From: Thauera sp.
GTDB taxonomy: Bacteria; Pseudomonadota; Gammaproteobacteria; Burkholderiales; Rhodocyclaceae
Assembly (NCBI GenBank): GCA_024235615.1
Contig: JACKMB010000007.1
Coordinates: 46,056-110,055, forward strand
Length of the DNA: 64,000 bases
Direction: 5' to 3'
The first letter of the stretch is position 1, and each line of letters starts with the position of its first letter. The notes below the pieces were generated by a model that saw only the letters and a list, made by a program, of their open reading frames with translations, ran no database searches and was not told the DNA's origin. Positions 16,395 to 25,691 of this stretch are shown here, piece after piece. The translations under genes were made by a program, and so were the position numbers.

Positions 16395-18827
16395 TCAACC
16401 CTCCGCCAGCGCGGCCTCGAAGAGCTCGAGCGGCAGCGGGCGGCCGAACAGGTAGCCCTGGTAGTCGCGGCAGCCCTGGGCGGCGAGGAAGTCGTACTGC
16501 TCCTCGGTCTCGACCCCCTCGGCGATCACGGCGAGGCCGAGGTTGCTGCCGAGGGCGAGGATGGTGCGCGCGATGGTGGCGTCGTTGGGGTCCGACATGA
16601 CGTCGCGCACGAAGGACTGGTCGATCTTGAGCTGCGCGAGCGGCAGGCGCTTGAGGTAGGCGAGCGAGGAGTAGCCGGTGCCGAAGTCGTCGAGCGAGAA
16701 GCGGATGCCGAGCGCTCGCAAGGCCTCCATGCGCTCGATCACGCCCTCCGCATCCTCGATCAGGCTGCTCTCGGTGAGTTCGAGCTTGAGCTGCTCGGCG
16801 GGCGCCCCCGTCTGCGCGAGCAGCGCGCGCACCTCGTCGGCGAAGCGGGGCTGGCGAAACTGGCGAGCGCTGACATTCACCGCGAGCTGCAGGTGGGCGG
16901 TCTGCGTCTGCAACGACCAGCGCGCAAGCTGACGGCACGCGGTCTCCAGCACCCAGTGGCCGATCGGCACGATCAGGCCGGTCTCCTCGGCGAGCTCGAT
17001 GAAGCCGCCCGGGGCGAGCAGTCCCTTGTGCGGATGCCGCCAGCGCAGCAGCGCCTCAGCGCCCGAGGGCCGCCGCCGGGAGTCCACCTGGACCTGGTAG
17101 TGCAGCTCGAACTGTCCGCGACGGATGGCCTCGCGCAGGTCGGCGTGCAGGATCGCGCGCTCGGTGACCGCCGCCTGCATCGCCGGATCGAAGAAGCAGA
17201 TCGCATTTCGCCCGGCCGCCTTGGCCTGGTACATCGCGGTGTCGGCGCGCCGCAACAGCTCGGCGGCACCGAGCTCGGCACGACCGAAGGCACCGACGCC
17301 GATGCTCGCCGAAACCTGATGGGTGATGCGCTCGTCGTCCTTGCCACAGCGCAGGTGGAAGGGACGTGCGAGCTCCTCGCAGATGCGGGAGGCGATCGCG
17401 CTCGCCTGCGCAATCCCGTCGAGATCCTCCAGGATCACCACGAACTCGTCCCCGCCCAGCCGGGCGGCGGTGTCGCCCTGGCGGATGCAGGCGTTCAGGC
17501 GCACACCCGCCTCGACCAGCAGCTGGTCGCCGGCGTCGTGGCCGTGGGAGTCGTTGAGGTCCTTGAAGTGATCGAGGTCGATCAGCAGCAGCACGCCCTC
17601 GGTGCCACGGCGCGCGCTCGCGCGCAGCGCGTGGTCGAGGCGGTCGTACATCAGGCGCCGGTTGGGCAGGCCGGTGAGCGGATCGAAGAAGGCCAGCTCG
17701 TGGATCTGGCGTTCCTGGCGCTTGCGTTCGGTGACGTCCTGGTTGAAGCCGAAGATCCCCACGACCTCGCCGTCCACCCGGATCGGCGCCACCAGGCACT
17801 GGTAGGTCCGGCGCTCGCCGTCGATCTCGTACTCGACCTCCTTGTGCACGGTCTCGCCCGCGTAGGCGCGGCGGTTGCTTTCCCCCCAGTCGGCACTCAC
17901 CGGCTCCGTCTCGCCCGAGTCCTCGACGCGCTTGCCGAGCAGGTCGCCCCAGTGCGCCGCGGTCATCGCGTTCTGCATGATGCAGCGCCCCTGCAGATCG
18001 CGCGCCCAGTACTCGACCGGGGTGTTGTCGACCACCGCACGCAGCAGCGACTCGCGCTCCTGCAGCGCCTGCTCCATCTTCTTGCGTACGGTGATCTCGC
18101 GCGAAAGCACGTTGAAGCGCTGCGGCTCGTCCCCACTGCGCGCCATCGGCGCCACCGACAGCTCGAACCAGCGCATGCCGCCCGGGGTGTCGACCTTGAA
18201 CACCTTGCCGCTGGAATGTCCGCGCGCTGCCGCCTCTCGCAAGGCCTCGAGACAGGTCTCCGCCTCCGCGGGGGGCAGCACCTCGCGCACCGTGCGCCCC
18301 ATGAACAAAGAGGGCGGCGCCGCCAGAAGTGCCTCGCTCGGCGTCCGGTAGGACAGGCAGCGTCCTTCGGCATCGAGCACGAACAGCGGGTCGGGCAGGG
18401 CCTGCAGGATCGCCGCGTAGTCGTTCTTGAGCGCGACCAGCTCGCGCTCGGCACGCTTGCGCGCGGTGATGTCGATGGTCAGGCCAGCCACGCCGTCCGG
18501 CCGGCCGTCTTCTTCGAACAGCGGCTGCTTGATGCTGAGTCCCCAGGTCATCTCCGGATGGCCGGGGAGCCTGAGTCTTTCCTCCGCGATCACCGGCTCG
18601 CGCCCGGCCATCGCGCGCCGGTCGTGCGCCTGCATCGCGTCGGCGAGATCGGGCGGAAAAAGCTCGGAATCGGAGCGTCCGAGGACGTCCGTGCGCGAAC
18701 ACTCGAGCAGCTCGCAGGCAAGGTCGTTGGCGTAGCCGTAACGCCCTTGCGGATCCTTGATGTAGATGGGCACGCGCAACTTGTCGATCGCCGCCCTCAG
18801 ACGTGCGTTATCGTCCTTCATCTGCAA
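16395..18827 (-). CDS. PAS-PAS-PAS-GGDEF-EAL cyclic-di-GMP signalling protein
   Basis: 810 residues, apparently cytoplasmic. Three PAS domains cover about 10-125, 140-255 and 265-385. A diguanylate cyclase domain follows with intact RLGGDEF and, five residues before the GGDEF, an RxxD inhibitory site (RQGD). The EAL phosphodiesterase domain keeps EALLRW, NVSARQ, ELTES, DDFGTGYSSL, KIDQSF, EGVE and QGYLFG, so both activities look possible. It should make and/or break c-di-GMP in response to signals sensed by the PAS domains. No haem or flavin ligand can be assigned by eye. The start is a TTG with GGAG 5 bases upstream; an ATG two codons in is the alternative. Confidence 0.93.
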   Translation of the reverse strand: MQMKDDNARLRAAIDKLRVPIYIKDPQGRYGYANDLACELLECSRTDVLGRSDSELFPPDLADAMQAHDRRAMAGREPVIAEERLRLPGHPEMTWGLSIKQPLFEEDGRPDGVAGLTIDITARKRAERELVALKNDYAAILQALPDPLFVLDAEGRCLSYRTPSEALLAAPPSLFMGRTVREVLPPAEAETCLEALREAAARGHSSGKVFKVDTPGGMRWFELSVAPMARSGDEPQRFNVLSREITVRKKMEQALQERESLLRAVVDNTPVEYWARDLQGRCIMQNAMTAAHWGDLLGKRVEDSGETEPVSADWGESNRRAYAGETVHKEVEYEIDGERRTYQCLVAPIRVDGEVVGIFGFNQDVTERKRQERQIHELAFFDPLTGLPNRRLMYDRLDHALRASARRGTEGVLLLIDLDHFKDLNDSHGHDAGDQLLVEAGVRLNACIRQGDTAARLGGDEFVVILEDLDGIAQASAIASRICEELARPFHLRCGKDDERITHQVSASIGVGAFGRAELGAAELLRRADTAMYQAKAAGRNAICFFDPAMQAAVTERAILHADLREAIRRGQFELHYQVQVDSRRRPSGAEALLRWRHPHKGLLAPGGFIELAEETGLIVPIGHWVLETACRQLARWSLQTQTAHLQLAVNVSARQFRQPRFADEVRALLAQTGAPAEQLKLELTESSLIEDAEGVIERMEALRALGIRFSLDDFGTGYSSLAYLKRLPLAQLKIDQSFVRDVMSDPNDATIARTILALGSNLGLAVIAEGVETEEQYDFLAAQGCRDYQGYLFGRPLPLELFEAALAEG

Positions 18828-18953
18828 CCGCTCTCCTCGGCCATGGAAGTCGGGATCGTTCGGGCGCCCCGGGTCGGACTATTTTGACAGTCTCCGGGCC
18901 GCACGGGCTGCCTCCGACTCCGAAATGCATACGCCACCACACCGCCTCGCAAG

Positions 18954-20489
18954 ATGACCATCCTCCGCCTGATCCTCGGCGACCAGTTGAACGCCGCCCA
19001 CACCTGGTTCCGTGCCCCGCGCACCGACGTGCAGTACGTGTTGATGGAGGTACGCAGCGAGACCGACTACGTGCGCCACCATGCGCAGAAGGTGCTGGCG
19101 ATCTTCGCCGCCATGCGCACGTTCGCCGCCGCGCTGGAAGCGGCCGGACATCGCGTGCGCTACCTGAAGATCGGCGACACCGGCAACCGCCAGTCCTTCG
19201 CCGGCAACCTCGCGCTGGTGGCGGCCGAGTGCGGCGCGACGCGCTTCGAGCGCATGGAGGCCGACGAATGGCGGGTGGAGCGGGTGCTGGACGAAGCCGC
19301 GCAGAAGCTCGGCCTGCCGCATGCGGTGGTGGACAGCGAGCACTTCCTCGCCGATCGCGCCGAGCTGGCACGGCGCTTCGCCGCCAAGGTGCCGCGCATG
19401 GAGTTCTTCTACCGCGACATGCGCCGCCGCCACCGCATCCTGGTCGACACGGACGACGCGCCGGTGGGCGGGGTGTGGAACTTCGACGCGCAGAACCGCG
19501 AGAAATGGCCGGGCGATCCGCCCGCACCGGCGTGGCCGTGGGGCGGCCACGACCTGAGCGGGCTGTGGGACGAGATCGTCGCCGCGGGCGTGGAGACCAT
19601 TGGTTCAGCTCATGCGGAAAACCTGCTCTGGCCGCTGAGCCGGCGCGAGGCGCGCGCCGGCCTGGCGCACTTCATCGCCCACGCCCTGCCCTGGTTCGGT
19701 CCCTACCAGGACGCGATGAGCACGCGCTCGACCACGCTGTTCCACTCCGGGCTGTCGTTCGCGCTCAACGTCAAGCTGCTGCACCCACGCGAGGTCATCG
19801 ACGCCGCGGTCACGGCCTGGCAGGCGGGCACGGTCGAGCTCGCCAGCTGCGAGGGTTTCGTGCGTCAGATCCTGGGCTGGAGGGAGTTCGTGCGCGGGGT
19901 GTATTGGGCGCGCATGCCGGGCTACGCGCAGGGCAACGCGCTCGACGCCCGGCGCCCGCTGCCGGCCTGGTACTGGACCGGCAGGACGAAGATGGCCTGC
20001 CTGCGCCACGCCATTGGCCAGTCGCTCGACACCGCCTACGCCCACCACATCCAGCGCCTGATGATCACCGGCAACTTCGCGCTGCTGGCGGGCTGCGACC
20101 CGGACGAGGTGGACGCCTGGTACCTGGGCATCTACGCCGACGCCTTCGAGTGGGTGGAGATGCCCAACACCCGCGGAATGAGCCAGTTCGCCGACGGCGG
20201 CGTGATCGCCAGCAAGCCCTACGCCGGCGCGGCGAGCTACATCGGCAAGCAGTCGGACTACTGCAAGGCCTGCGCCTACGACGCCAAGCGCCGCCATGGC
20301 GGCAGCGGCAAGCCCGCCTGCCCCTTCAACAGCCTGTACTGGGATTACCTGCTGCGCCACGAGGCCCGCTTCGCGCGCAACCCGCGCATGGCCATGCCCT
20401 ACAAGGCGTGGGCGAAGATGGACGCGACCGAGCGCGCCGCCACGCTGGCGCAGGCGGCGGACTACCTTGGCAAGCTGGACGAGTTGTAA
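18954..20489 (+). CDS. FeS-BCP type cryptochrome/photolyase (prokaryotic (6-4) photolyase family)
   Basis: 511 residues. It begins with LRLILGDQLNAAHTWF, typical of the FeS bacterial cryptochrome/photolyase (PhrB/CryB) clade. The C-terminal half carries the FAD-binding photolyase helices (MSTRSTTLFHSGLS, GWREFVRGVYW). Four cysteines placed as in Agrobacterium PhrB are present: Cys349, Cys437, Cys440 and Cys456, the expected [4Fe-4S] ligands. Members repair (6-4) pyrimidine photoproducts using blue light and carry FAD plus a lumazine antenna. An 8-bp run before the ATG has no strong ribosome binding site, but the N-terminus matches the family. Confidence 0.92.
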   Translation: MTILRLILGDQLNAAHTWFRAPRTDVQYVLMEVRSETDYVRHHAQKVLAIFAAMRTFAAALEAAGHRVRYLKIGDTGNRQSFAGNLALVAAECGATRFERMEADEWRVERVLDEAAQKLGLPHAVVDSEHFLADRAELARRFAAKVPRMEFFYRDMRRRHRILVDTDDAPVGGVWNFDAQNREKWPGDPPAPAWPWGGHDLSGLWDEIVAAGVETIGSAHAENLLWPLSRREARAGLAHFIAHALPWFGPYQDAMSTRSTTLFHSGLSFALNVKLLHPREVIDAAVTAWQAGTVELASCEGFVRQILGWREFVRGVYWARMPGYAQGNALDARRPLPAWYWTGRTKMACLRHAIGQSLDTAYAHHIQRLMITGNFALLAGCDPDEVDAWYLGIYADAFEWVEMPNTRGMSQFADGGVIASKPYAGAASYIGKQSDYCKACAYDAKRRHGGSGKPACPFNSLYWDYLLRHEARFARNPRMAMPYKAWAKMDATERAATLAQAADYLGKLDEL

Positions 20490-20534
20490 GGGTGCGGTGC
20501 GCGAGGCGCGCGCATCGCCTGCCCGGCAGCCGTG

Positions 20535-20558
20535 TTCGCGGCTGCCGCCGCTCCTACA
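20535..20558 (-). repeat. copy of interspersed ~24-bp palindromic repeat
   Basis: Variant with GCTGCCGCC in place of GCCGGCGC and the same CTCCTACA end. Located just after the photolyase gene. Confidence 0.55.
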
Positions 20559-20570
20559 GGGCCCCGTCGG

Positions 20571-20635
20571 CTTCGCGACTTGCCTCGCCTCTGCAGGAGC
20601 GTGTCGGTTCATGTAGGCGCGCCGGCAGGCGCGAA
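20571..20635 (+). repeat. 65-bp direct repeat, copy 1
   Basis: Begins CTTCGCGACTTGC, contains CAGGAGCGTGTCGG and ends with a copy of the ~24-bp family (GCCGGCAGGCGCGAA). Nearly identical to 20681-20745; start-to-start distance 110 bp. Confidence 0.8.
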
Positions 20636-20680
20636 GGCGGCCGTGCCGACGGTCGCATGCGTCGCTTGCCAGACCGCGCG

Positions 20681-20745
20681 CTTCGCGGCTTGCGTCGCCC
20701 CTACAGGAGCGTGTCGGTCCATGTAGGAGCGCCGGCAGGCGCGAA
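20681..20745 (+). repeat. 65-bp direct repeat, copy 2
   Basis: Second copy of the unit at 20571-20635, differing at only a few positions. Together they fill most of the 265-bp gap between the photolyase and aldolase genes. Confidence 0.8.
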
Positions 20746-20754
20746 CACAGCGGC

Positions 20755-21789
20755 TCAGCCCGCGAGCGCACGCACGTCGGCGAGCAGCGCGTCCACGCTC
20801 GCCGGCAGCGTGTCCCAGCCGCACATGAAGCGCGCCCCGCCGGCACCGATGAAGGTGTAGAAGCGCCAGCCGCGCGCGCGCAGGCCGTCGAGCACCGCGG
20901 GCGGGAGCTCGCAGAACACGCCGTTGGACTCGACCGGGAACATCAGCCGCGCACCCGGCACCTGCATCAGCCCGCTGGCCAGGCGCTGCGCCATGGCGTT
21001 GGCGTGGCGGGCGTGCTTCAGCCACACCTCGTCTTCCAGGATGCCGAGCCAGGGCGCGGACAGGAAGCGCATCTTCGAGGCCAGCTGCCCGGACTGCTTG
21101 CAGCGATAGGCGAAATCCTCCGACAGCCTGCGGTCGAAGAACACCACCGCCTCGCCCACCGGCAGGCCCATCTTGGTGCCGCCGAAGCACAGCACATCCA
21201 CGCCCACCTTCCAGGTGATCTCCGCCGGCGCCACGCCGAGCGAGGCCACGGCGTTGGCGAAGCGCGCGCCGTCCATGTGCACGCGCAGGCCGTGCTCGCG
21301 CGCGCAGGCGGCGATCGCCGCCACCTCTTCGGGCCGGTACACCGTGCCGACCTCGGTGCTCTGCGTCAGCGTGACCACGCGCGGCTTGGGGTAGTGGATG
21401 TCGCTGCGGCGCGAGATCACCTCCAGCACCGCGGCGGGCGTGAGCTTGCCGTATGCGCCGTGCGCGGGCAGCAGCTTGGAGCCGTTGGAGAAGAACTCCG
21501 GCCCGCCGCACTCGTCGGTCTCGACGTGGGCCAGCTCGTGGCACACGACGCTGTGGTAGCTCTGGCACAGCGAGGCGAGCGCGAGCGAGTTGGCGGCGGT
21601 GCCGTTGAAGACGAAGTAGACGTCGCAGTCGGTCTCGAACAGCTCGCGCAGGCGGTCGGAGACCTTGCGCGTCCATTCGTCCTCGCCGTAGGCGGGTGCG
21701 TGGCCGGCGTTGGCCGCCACGAAGGCCGCGAGGGCCTCCGGGCAGACGCCGGCGTAGTTGTCGCTGGCGAAGTGCTGGATCGGCTGCAT
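20755..21789 (-). CDS. low-specificity threonine aldolase / beta-eliminating lyase family protein
   Basis: A PLP fold-type I enzyme of about 344 residues, cleaving L-threonine (and allo-threonine) to glycine and acetaldehyde. It begins with the family's QHFASDNYAG. It has FNGTAANSLAL (phosphate-binding region), ELAHVETDE, the Asp of HMDGARFANA (pyridine nitrogen) and the PLP lysine in CFGGTKMGLP (Lys206). The ATG at 21789 was preferred over a GTG at 21804 that would overlap the sstT end. It directly follows sstT and sdaA on the same strand, fitting a serine/threonine catabolic operon. Confidence 0.88.
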   Translation of the reverse strand: MQPIQHFASDNYAGVCPEALAAFVAANAGHAPAYGEDEWTRKVSDRLRELFETDCDVYFVFNGTAANSLALASLCQSYHSVVCHELAHVETDECGGPEFFSNGSKLLPAHGAYGKLTPAAVLEVISRRSDIHYPKPRVVTLTQSTEVGTVYRPEEVAAIAACAREHGLRVHMDGARFANAVASLGVAPAEITWKVGVDVLCFGGTKMGLPVGEAVVFFDRRLSEDFAYRCKQSGQLASKMRFLSAPWLGILEDEVWLKHARHANAMAQRLASGLMQVPGARLMFPVESNGVFCELPPAVLDGLRARGWRFYTFIGAGGARFMCGWDTLPASVDALLADVRALAG

Positions 21790-21796
21790 GCGGGGA

Positions 21797-23035
21797 TCAG
21801 GCACGGTCCAGGTTCAACGGCTCACCGCTCTCGGCAGCGCAGGCCGCGGCGGTGAAGAGCACGTCGGTCGAGGAGTTGAGCGCGGTCTCGGCCGAGTCCT
21901 GCACCACGCTGATCACGAAGCCGATCGCCACCACCTGCATCGCCACGTCCGCGGAGATGCCGAACAGGGCGGTCGCCATCGGAATCAGCAGCAGCGAGCC
22001 ACCGGCCACGCCCGACACGCCGGCAGCGGCGAGCGAGGACACGATGCACAGCAGCAGCGCGGTGGCGAAGTCGACCGGGATGTTGAGGGTGTGGGCGGCG
22101 GCCAGCGTCATCACCGAGATGGTGATCGCCGCGCCCGCCATGTTGATCGTGGCGCCGAGCGGGATGGAGATCGAGTAGGTGTCCTCGTGCAGGCCCAGGC
22201 GACGGCACAGCTCGAGGTTGATCGGGATGTTGGCGGCCGAGCTGCGGGTGAAGAAGGCGGTGACGCCGCTCTCGCGCAGACAGGTGAACACCAGCGGATA
22301 GGGGTTGGTGCGCAGCTTCCAGAACACGAACAGCGGATTGACCACCAGCGCGACGAAGACCATGCAGCCCACGATCATCAGCAGCAGCTTGCCGTAACCG
22401 AGCAGGGCGTCGAGGCCGGCCTCGCCCATGGTGGCGGCGACCAGGCCGAAGATGCCGAGCGGCGCGAAGCGGATCACCACATGGACGATCTGCGAGATCG
22501 CGTCGGCGAGGTCGTTGAGGACCTTGCGCGTGCCTTCGCCGGCGTGGCGCAGGGCGATGCCCAGGCCGATCGCCCACGCCAGGATGCCGATGAAGTTGGC
22601 TTCCATCAGCGCGCGCACCGGGTTCGAGACCGCGCTCAGCAGCAGGTTCTTGAGCACGATCAGGATGCCGCCCGGCGGGTTGCCGGCGGCAGCCGGCGCG
22701 TCGAGCACCAGCGTGGTCGGGAAGGCGAAGCTGGCAAGCACCGCGACCAGCGCGGCGGCGAAGGTGCCGAGCAGGTAGAGCATCAGCACCGGACGGATGT
22801 GGGTGGGCTGGCCCTGCTTGTGGTTGGCGATCGCCGCCGCCACCAGCACGAAGACCAGGATGGGCGCGACCGCCTTCAGCGCGGCGATGAAGAGGTCGCC
22901 GAGCAGGGCAACCGATTTGGTGGCGCCCGGCGCGATCAGCGCCAGGGCGACGCCGAGGACCAGACCGATGGCGATCTGGGAGATGAGGCTCATGCGCAGC
23001 AAGCGCTGCAGGGCCGTGGGGGTTGCGGTAGTCAT
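21797..23035 (-). CDS. sstT: serine/threonine:sodium symporter SstT
   Basis: 412 residues of the DAACS (glutamate-transporter fold) family. About eight helices plus re-entrant hairpins; the second half has [16 protein letters not shown] (serine-rich hairpin 1), [15 protein letters not shown] (the conserved NMAG-type sodium/substrate motif) and [14 protein letters not shown]. These are characteristic of SstT rather than GltP/DctA. It imports L-serine and L-threonine with Na+. GGAGA lies 5-9 bases before the ATG. It lies between sdaA and the aldolase gene, an obvious functional context. Confidence 0.93.
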   Translation of the reverse strand: MTTATPTALQRLLRMSLISQIAIGLVLGVALALIAPGATKSVALLGDLFIAALKAVAPILVFVLVAAAIANHKQGQPTHIRPVLMLYLLGTFAAALVAVLASFAFPTTLVLDAPAAAGNPPGGILIVLKNLLLSAVSNPVRALMEANFIGILAWAIGLGIALRHAGEGTRKVLNDLADAISQIVHVVIRFAPLGIFGLVAATMGEAGLDALLGYGKLLLMIVGCMVFVALVVNPLFVFWKLRTNPYPLVFTCLRESGVTAFFTRSSAANIPINLELCRRLGLHEDTYSISIPLGATINMAGAAITISVMTLAAAHTLNIPVDFATALLLCIVSSLAAAGVSGVAGGSLLLIPMATALFGISADVAMQVVAIGFVISVVQDSAETALNSSTDVLFTAAACAAESGEPLNLDRA

Positions 23036-23088
23036 TGAGTGTCTCCTCGTGGATGACCTTGTGGTTAGGGATGCCGGGTGAGGCGTCG

Positions 23089-23120
23089 CCCTTGCGCGGC
23101 GGGGGTGCACCGCGCAAGGG
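23089..23120 (-). promoter_or_regulatory. strong hairpin in the sdaA-sstT gap
   Basis: Perfect 11-bp arms (CCCTTGCGCGG / CCGCGCAAGGG) around a 10-base loop, between the sdaA stop and the sstT start. No T-run follows on the transcribed strand. It could attenuate or stabilise the transcript and set different sdaA and sstT levels. Confidence 0.5.
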
Positions 23121-23184
23121 CCGGGGTGAAGCGGATGCGGAGCTTCGGAGAGCCGGATTGCCGAGGGTTCGTGTGGCGTCGCGC

Positions 23185-24564
23185 TCAGCACTCGGGGAAG
23201 CTGACGGCGAGGCCGCCGCGCGAGGTCTCCTTGTACTTGTCGAGCATGTCGCGGCCGGTGTCGCGCATGGTGCGGATCACCTGGTCGAGCGAGACCGTGT
23301 GCGCGCCGTCGCCGCGCAGGGCGAGCTGGGCGGCGTTGATCGCCTTGATCGAGGCCATCGCGTTGCGCTCGATGCAGGGCACCTGCACCAGGCCGCCGAC
23401 CGGGTCGCAGGTGAGGCCGAGGTTGTGCTCGAGGCCGATCTCGGCGGCGTTCTCGACCTGCTCGGGGGTGCCGCCGAGCACTTCGGCGAGACCGGCCGCG
23501 GCCATCGCGCATGCGGATCCGACCTCGCCCTGGCAGCCGACCTCGGCGCCGGAGATCGAGGCATTCTTCTTGCAAAGCGCGCCCACCGCGGCGGCGGCGA
23601 GGAGGAAGTTCTCCACGTCGCGCTCGTCGCTGCCGGGCATGAACTTCATGTAGTAGTGCATCACCGCCGGAATGATGCCGGCCGCGCCGTTGGTGGGGGC
23701 GGTGACGACACGGCCGCCGCCGGCGTTCTCTTCATTGACCGCGAGCGCGTAGAGGTTGACCCAGTCGAGGGCGGTCATGGAGTCGCTGATCATGTTGCGC
23801 CCGCTCGCCTGCTCGCTGAGCTTGCGGTACAGCGCCGGCGCGCGCCGGCGCACGTTGAGCCCGCCGGGCAGCACGCCCTCGTGGCCGACGCCGCGCGTCA
23901 CGCAGGCACGCATCACCTCCCAGATGCGCAGCAGCGCAGTGCGCGTCTCCGCCTCGCTGCGCCAGGCCGACTCGTTGGCCAGCATCAGCTCGCTGATGCG
24001 CAGGCCGTGGCGGCGGCACTGGGCGAGCAGCTCGGCGCCGGTGTCGAAGGGATAGGGCACGGCCACCTCGGCCTCGGCCGCCGCGCCGGACTGCGCCTGC
24101 GCCTCGTCGACCACGAAGCCGCCCCCCACCGAGTAGTAGGTGTTCTCGTACAGCACGCCGGCCTCGCCGTGCGCGGCGATGCGCATCGCGTTGGGATGGT
24201 AGGGCAGGCTCACCGGCAGCAGGCGCAGGTCGCGCGCCCAGTCGAAGGGCACCGTCGTCGTGCCGGCGAGTGGCAGTTCGCCGTCGATGCGCACCGCGTC
24301 GACCGCACCCACGAGGAAGTCGGGATCGACCTCGTCCGGGCGCGCGCCCATCAGGCCGGCCACCACCGCGCGATCGGTGCCGTGACCGACCCCGGTCGCC
24401 GACAGCGAGCCGTAGAGCCTGGCCTCGATGCGCCGCACCTGGTCGAGCAGGCCGCGGCGCTGCAGCTCCACGACGAAATCATGCGCGGCCCGCATCGGCC
24501 CGACCGTATGCGAGCTGGAAGGACCGACACCGATCTTGAACAGGTCGAGTACGCTGATGGACAT
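23185..24564 (-). CDS. sdaA: L-serine ammonia-lyase (iron-sulfur L-serine dehydratase)
   Basis: 459 residues of the single-chain FeS serine dehydratase type, converting L-serine to pyruvate and ammonia in the cytoplasm. The beta domain opens with [21 protein letters not shown]. The alpha domain carries [26 protein letters not shown] and VPCIERNA, with the cysteines that ligate the [4Fe-4S] cluster. The last residue is cysteine (SFPEC-end), matching the 'tail-in-mouth' C-terminal Cys described for the Legionella enzyme. The start MSISVLDLF has GGAG upstream; an in-frame Met at 24612 is less likely. Divergent from a LysR gene that probably controls it. Confidence 0.95.
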   Translation of the reverse strand: MSISVLDLFKIGVGPSSSHTVGPMRAAHDFVVELQRRGLLDQVRRIEARLYGSLSATGVGHGTDRAVVAGLMGARPDEVDPDFLVGAVDAVRIDGELPLAGTTTVPFDWARDLRLLPVSLPYHPNAMRIAAHGEAGVLYENTYYSVGGGFVVDEAQAQSGAAAEAEVAVPYPFDTGAELLAQCRRHGLRISELMLANESAWRSEAETRTALLRIWEVMRACVTRGVGHEGVLPGGLNVRRRAPALYRKLSEQASGRNMISDSMTALDWVNLYALAVNEENAGGGRVVTAPTNGAAGIIPAVMHYYMKFMPGSDERDVENFLLAAAAVGALCKKNASISGAEVGCQGEVGSACAMAAAGLAEVLGGTPEQVENAAEIGLEHNLGLTCDPVGGLVQVPCIERNAMASIKAINAAQLALRGDGAHTVSLDQVIRTMRDTGRDMLDKYKETSRGGLAVSFPEC

Positions 24565-24689
24565 GGGAGACTCCGGGGGAAAACGGCGTGTTGATTTAAT
24601 TCTGCTAAGCACGAAAATACTTATCGGTGCATGAACAAGATTTTCCAGCGGAAGATTCGGGCACTCAATCGATTGTTTTTGATCTTTTC

Positions 24690-24704
24690 TTTAGCAAAAC
24701 TAAA
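24690..24704. promoter_or_regulatory. candidate operator palindrome before the sdaA-linked LysR gene
   Basis: TTTAGCAAAACTAAA: perfect 5-bp arms around a 5-bp spacer, 2 bp before the LysR start codon, inside the unusually A+T-rich sdaA/lysR divergent region. A related GCTAA element occurs at 24604-24608 near sdaA. Likely LTTR binding or autoregulation; inference. Confidence 0.4.
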
Positions 24705-24706
24705 CC

Positions 24707-25669
24707 ATGTCCACGAGCGCACCTTCGCAGATCCATACCCGGCTGCGCGTCTTCCTCGCCGTAGCGCATCACCTGTCCTTCACCCGCGCGGGCGAGGAGC
24801 TCAGCATCACCACCGGCGCGGTCAGCCAGCAGATCAAGCTGCTCGAGGACTGGCTCGGCCAGCGCCTGTTCCGCCGCCTGCCGCGCCGGCTCGAGCTCAC
24901 CGACGCGGGCAAGCGCCTGCTCACCGCGGTCGATCCGGCCTACGCCGCGGTCGATCTCGCCATCGGACGCCTGCGCGGCGGCGCGCTCAGCGGCGTGGTG
25001 CGGGTGCGCACCCTGCCCTCCTTCCTCGCCACCTGGCTGGTACCGCGCCTGCCGCGCCTGATGGCGCGCTTTCCGCAGATCGAGCTGCAGGTCGAGGCCG
25101 AGGACAGCACCTATTCGCTGCGCGACGGCGAGTTCGACCTCGCGATCGACCTCAACGACGGCACCTACCCCGGCTTCCAGAGCACCGTGCTGCTGGAGGA
25201 GGAGATCTTCCCGGTGTGCTCGCCCCGCCTGCTCGAAGGTCGCCCGCCGCTGCTCGGCGCCGAGGACCTACGCCACTACCCGTTGCTGCACGACATGACC
25301 GCCTGGCGCGGCAGCCCGCCCTACGCCGAGTGGGAGCGCTACCTGAAGGCGATCGGCGCGCCGCAGGTGGAGGTGCGGCGGGGCTACATGTTCAACCGCA
25401 ACCACATCACCATGCAGTGCGCGATCGCCGGCATGGGGGTGGCGATCGCGCGCCGCACCCTGATCACCGACGAGCTCGACAGCGGCCGCCTGGTGGCGCC
25501 CTTCGCGCAGTCGGTGCGCACCGGCAAGCGCTACTGCGTCATCCATTCGGCCGGCGCGCTCGCCGACCCGCGCGTGGCCACGGTGCGCGACTGGCTGGTG
25601 GCCGAGGCGCGCGCCGCGGAGCTCGCCGCCGGGCCGTCCGCGGACGCGACGCCCGCGCCCGGCGAGTGA
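24707..25669 (+). CDS. LysR-family regulator (GcvA-like), probable regulator of sdaA-sstT
   Basis: 320 residues. The N-terminal HTH has the GcvA/AmpR-type signature LRVFLAVAHHLSFTRAGEELSITTGAVSQQIKxLE (in pieces). The effector domain follows, with VRTLPSFLATWLVPRLP and the typical DGEFDLAID. GcvA-like regulators often control amino-acid catabolic genes. It diverges from sdaA with 142 bp between starts, so serine or a related amino acid is the likely effector (inference). It converges with the TRAP large-permease gene downstream. Confidence 0.9.
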   Translation: MSTSAPSQIHTRLRVFLAVAHHLSFTRAGEELSITTGAVSQQIKLLEDWLGQRLFRRLPRRLELTDAGKRLLTAVDPAYAAVDLAIGRLRGGALSGVVRVRTLPSFLATWLVPRLPRLMARFPQIELQVEAEDSTYSLRDGEFDLAIDLNDGTYPGFQSTVLLEEEIFPVCSPRLLEGRPPLLGAEDLRHYPLLHDMTAWRGSPPYAEWERYLKAIGAPQVEVRRGYMFNRNHITMQCAIAGMGVAIARRTLITDELDSGRLVAPFAQSVRTGKRYCVIHSAGALADPRVATVRDWLVAEARAAELAAGPSADATPAPGE

Positions 25670-25691
25670 GCTCCGGCGGCGGCTCACGACC

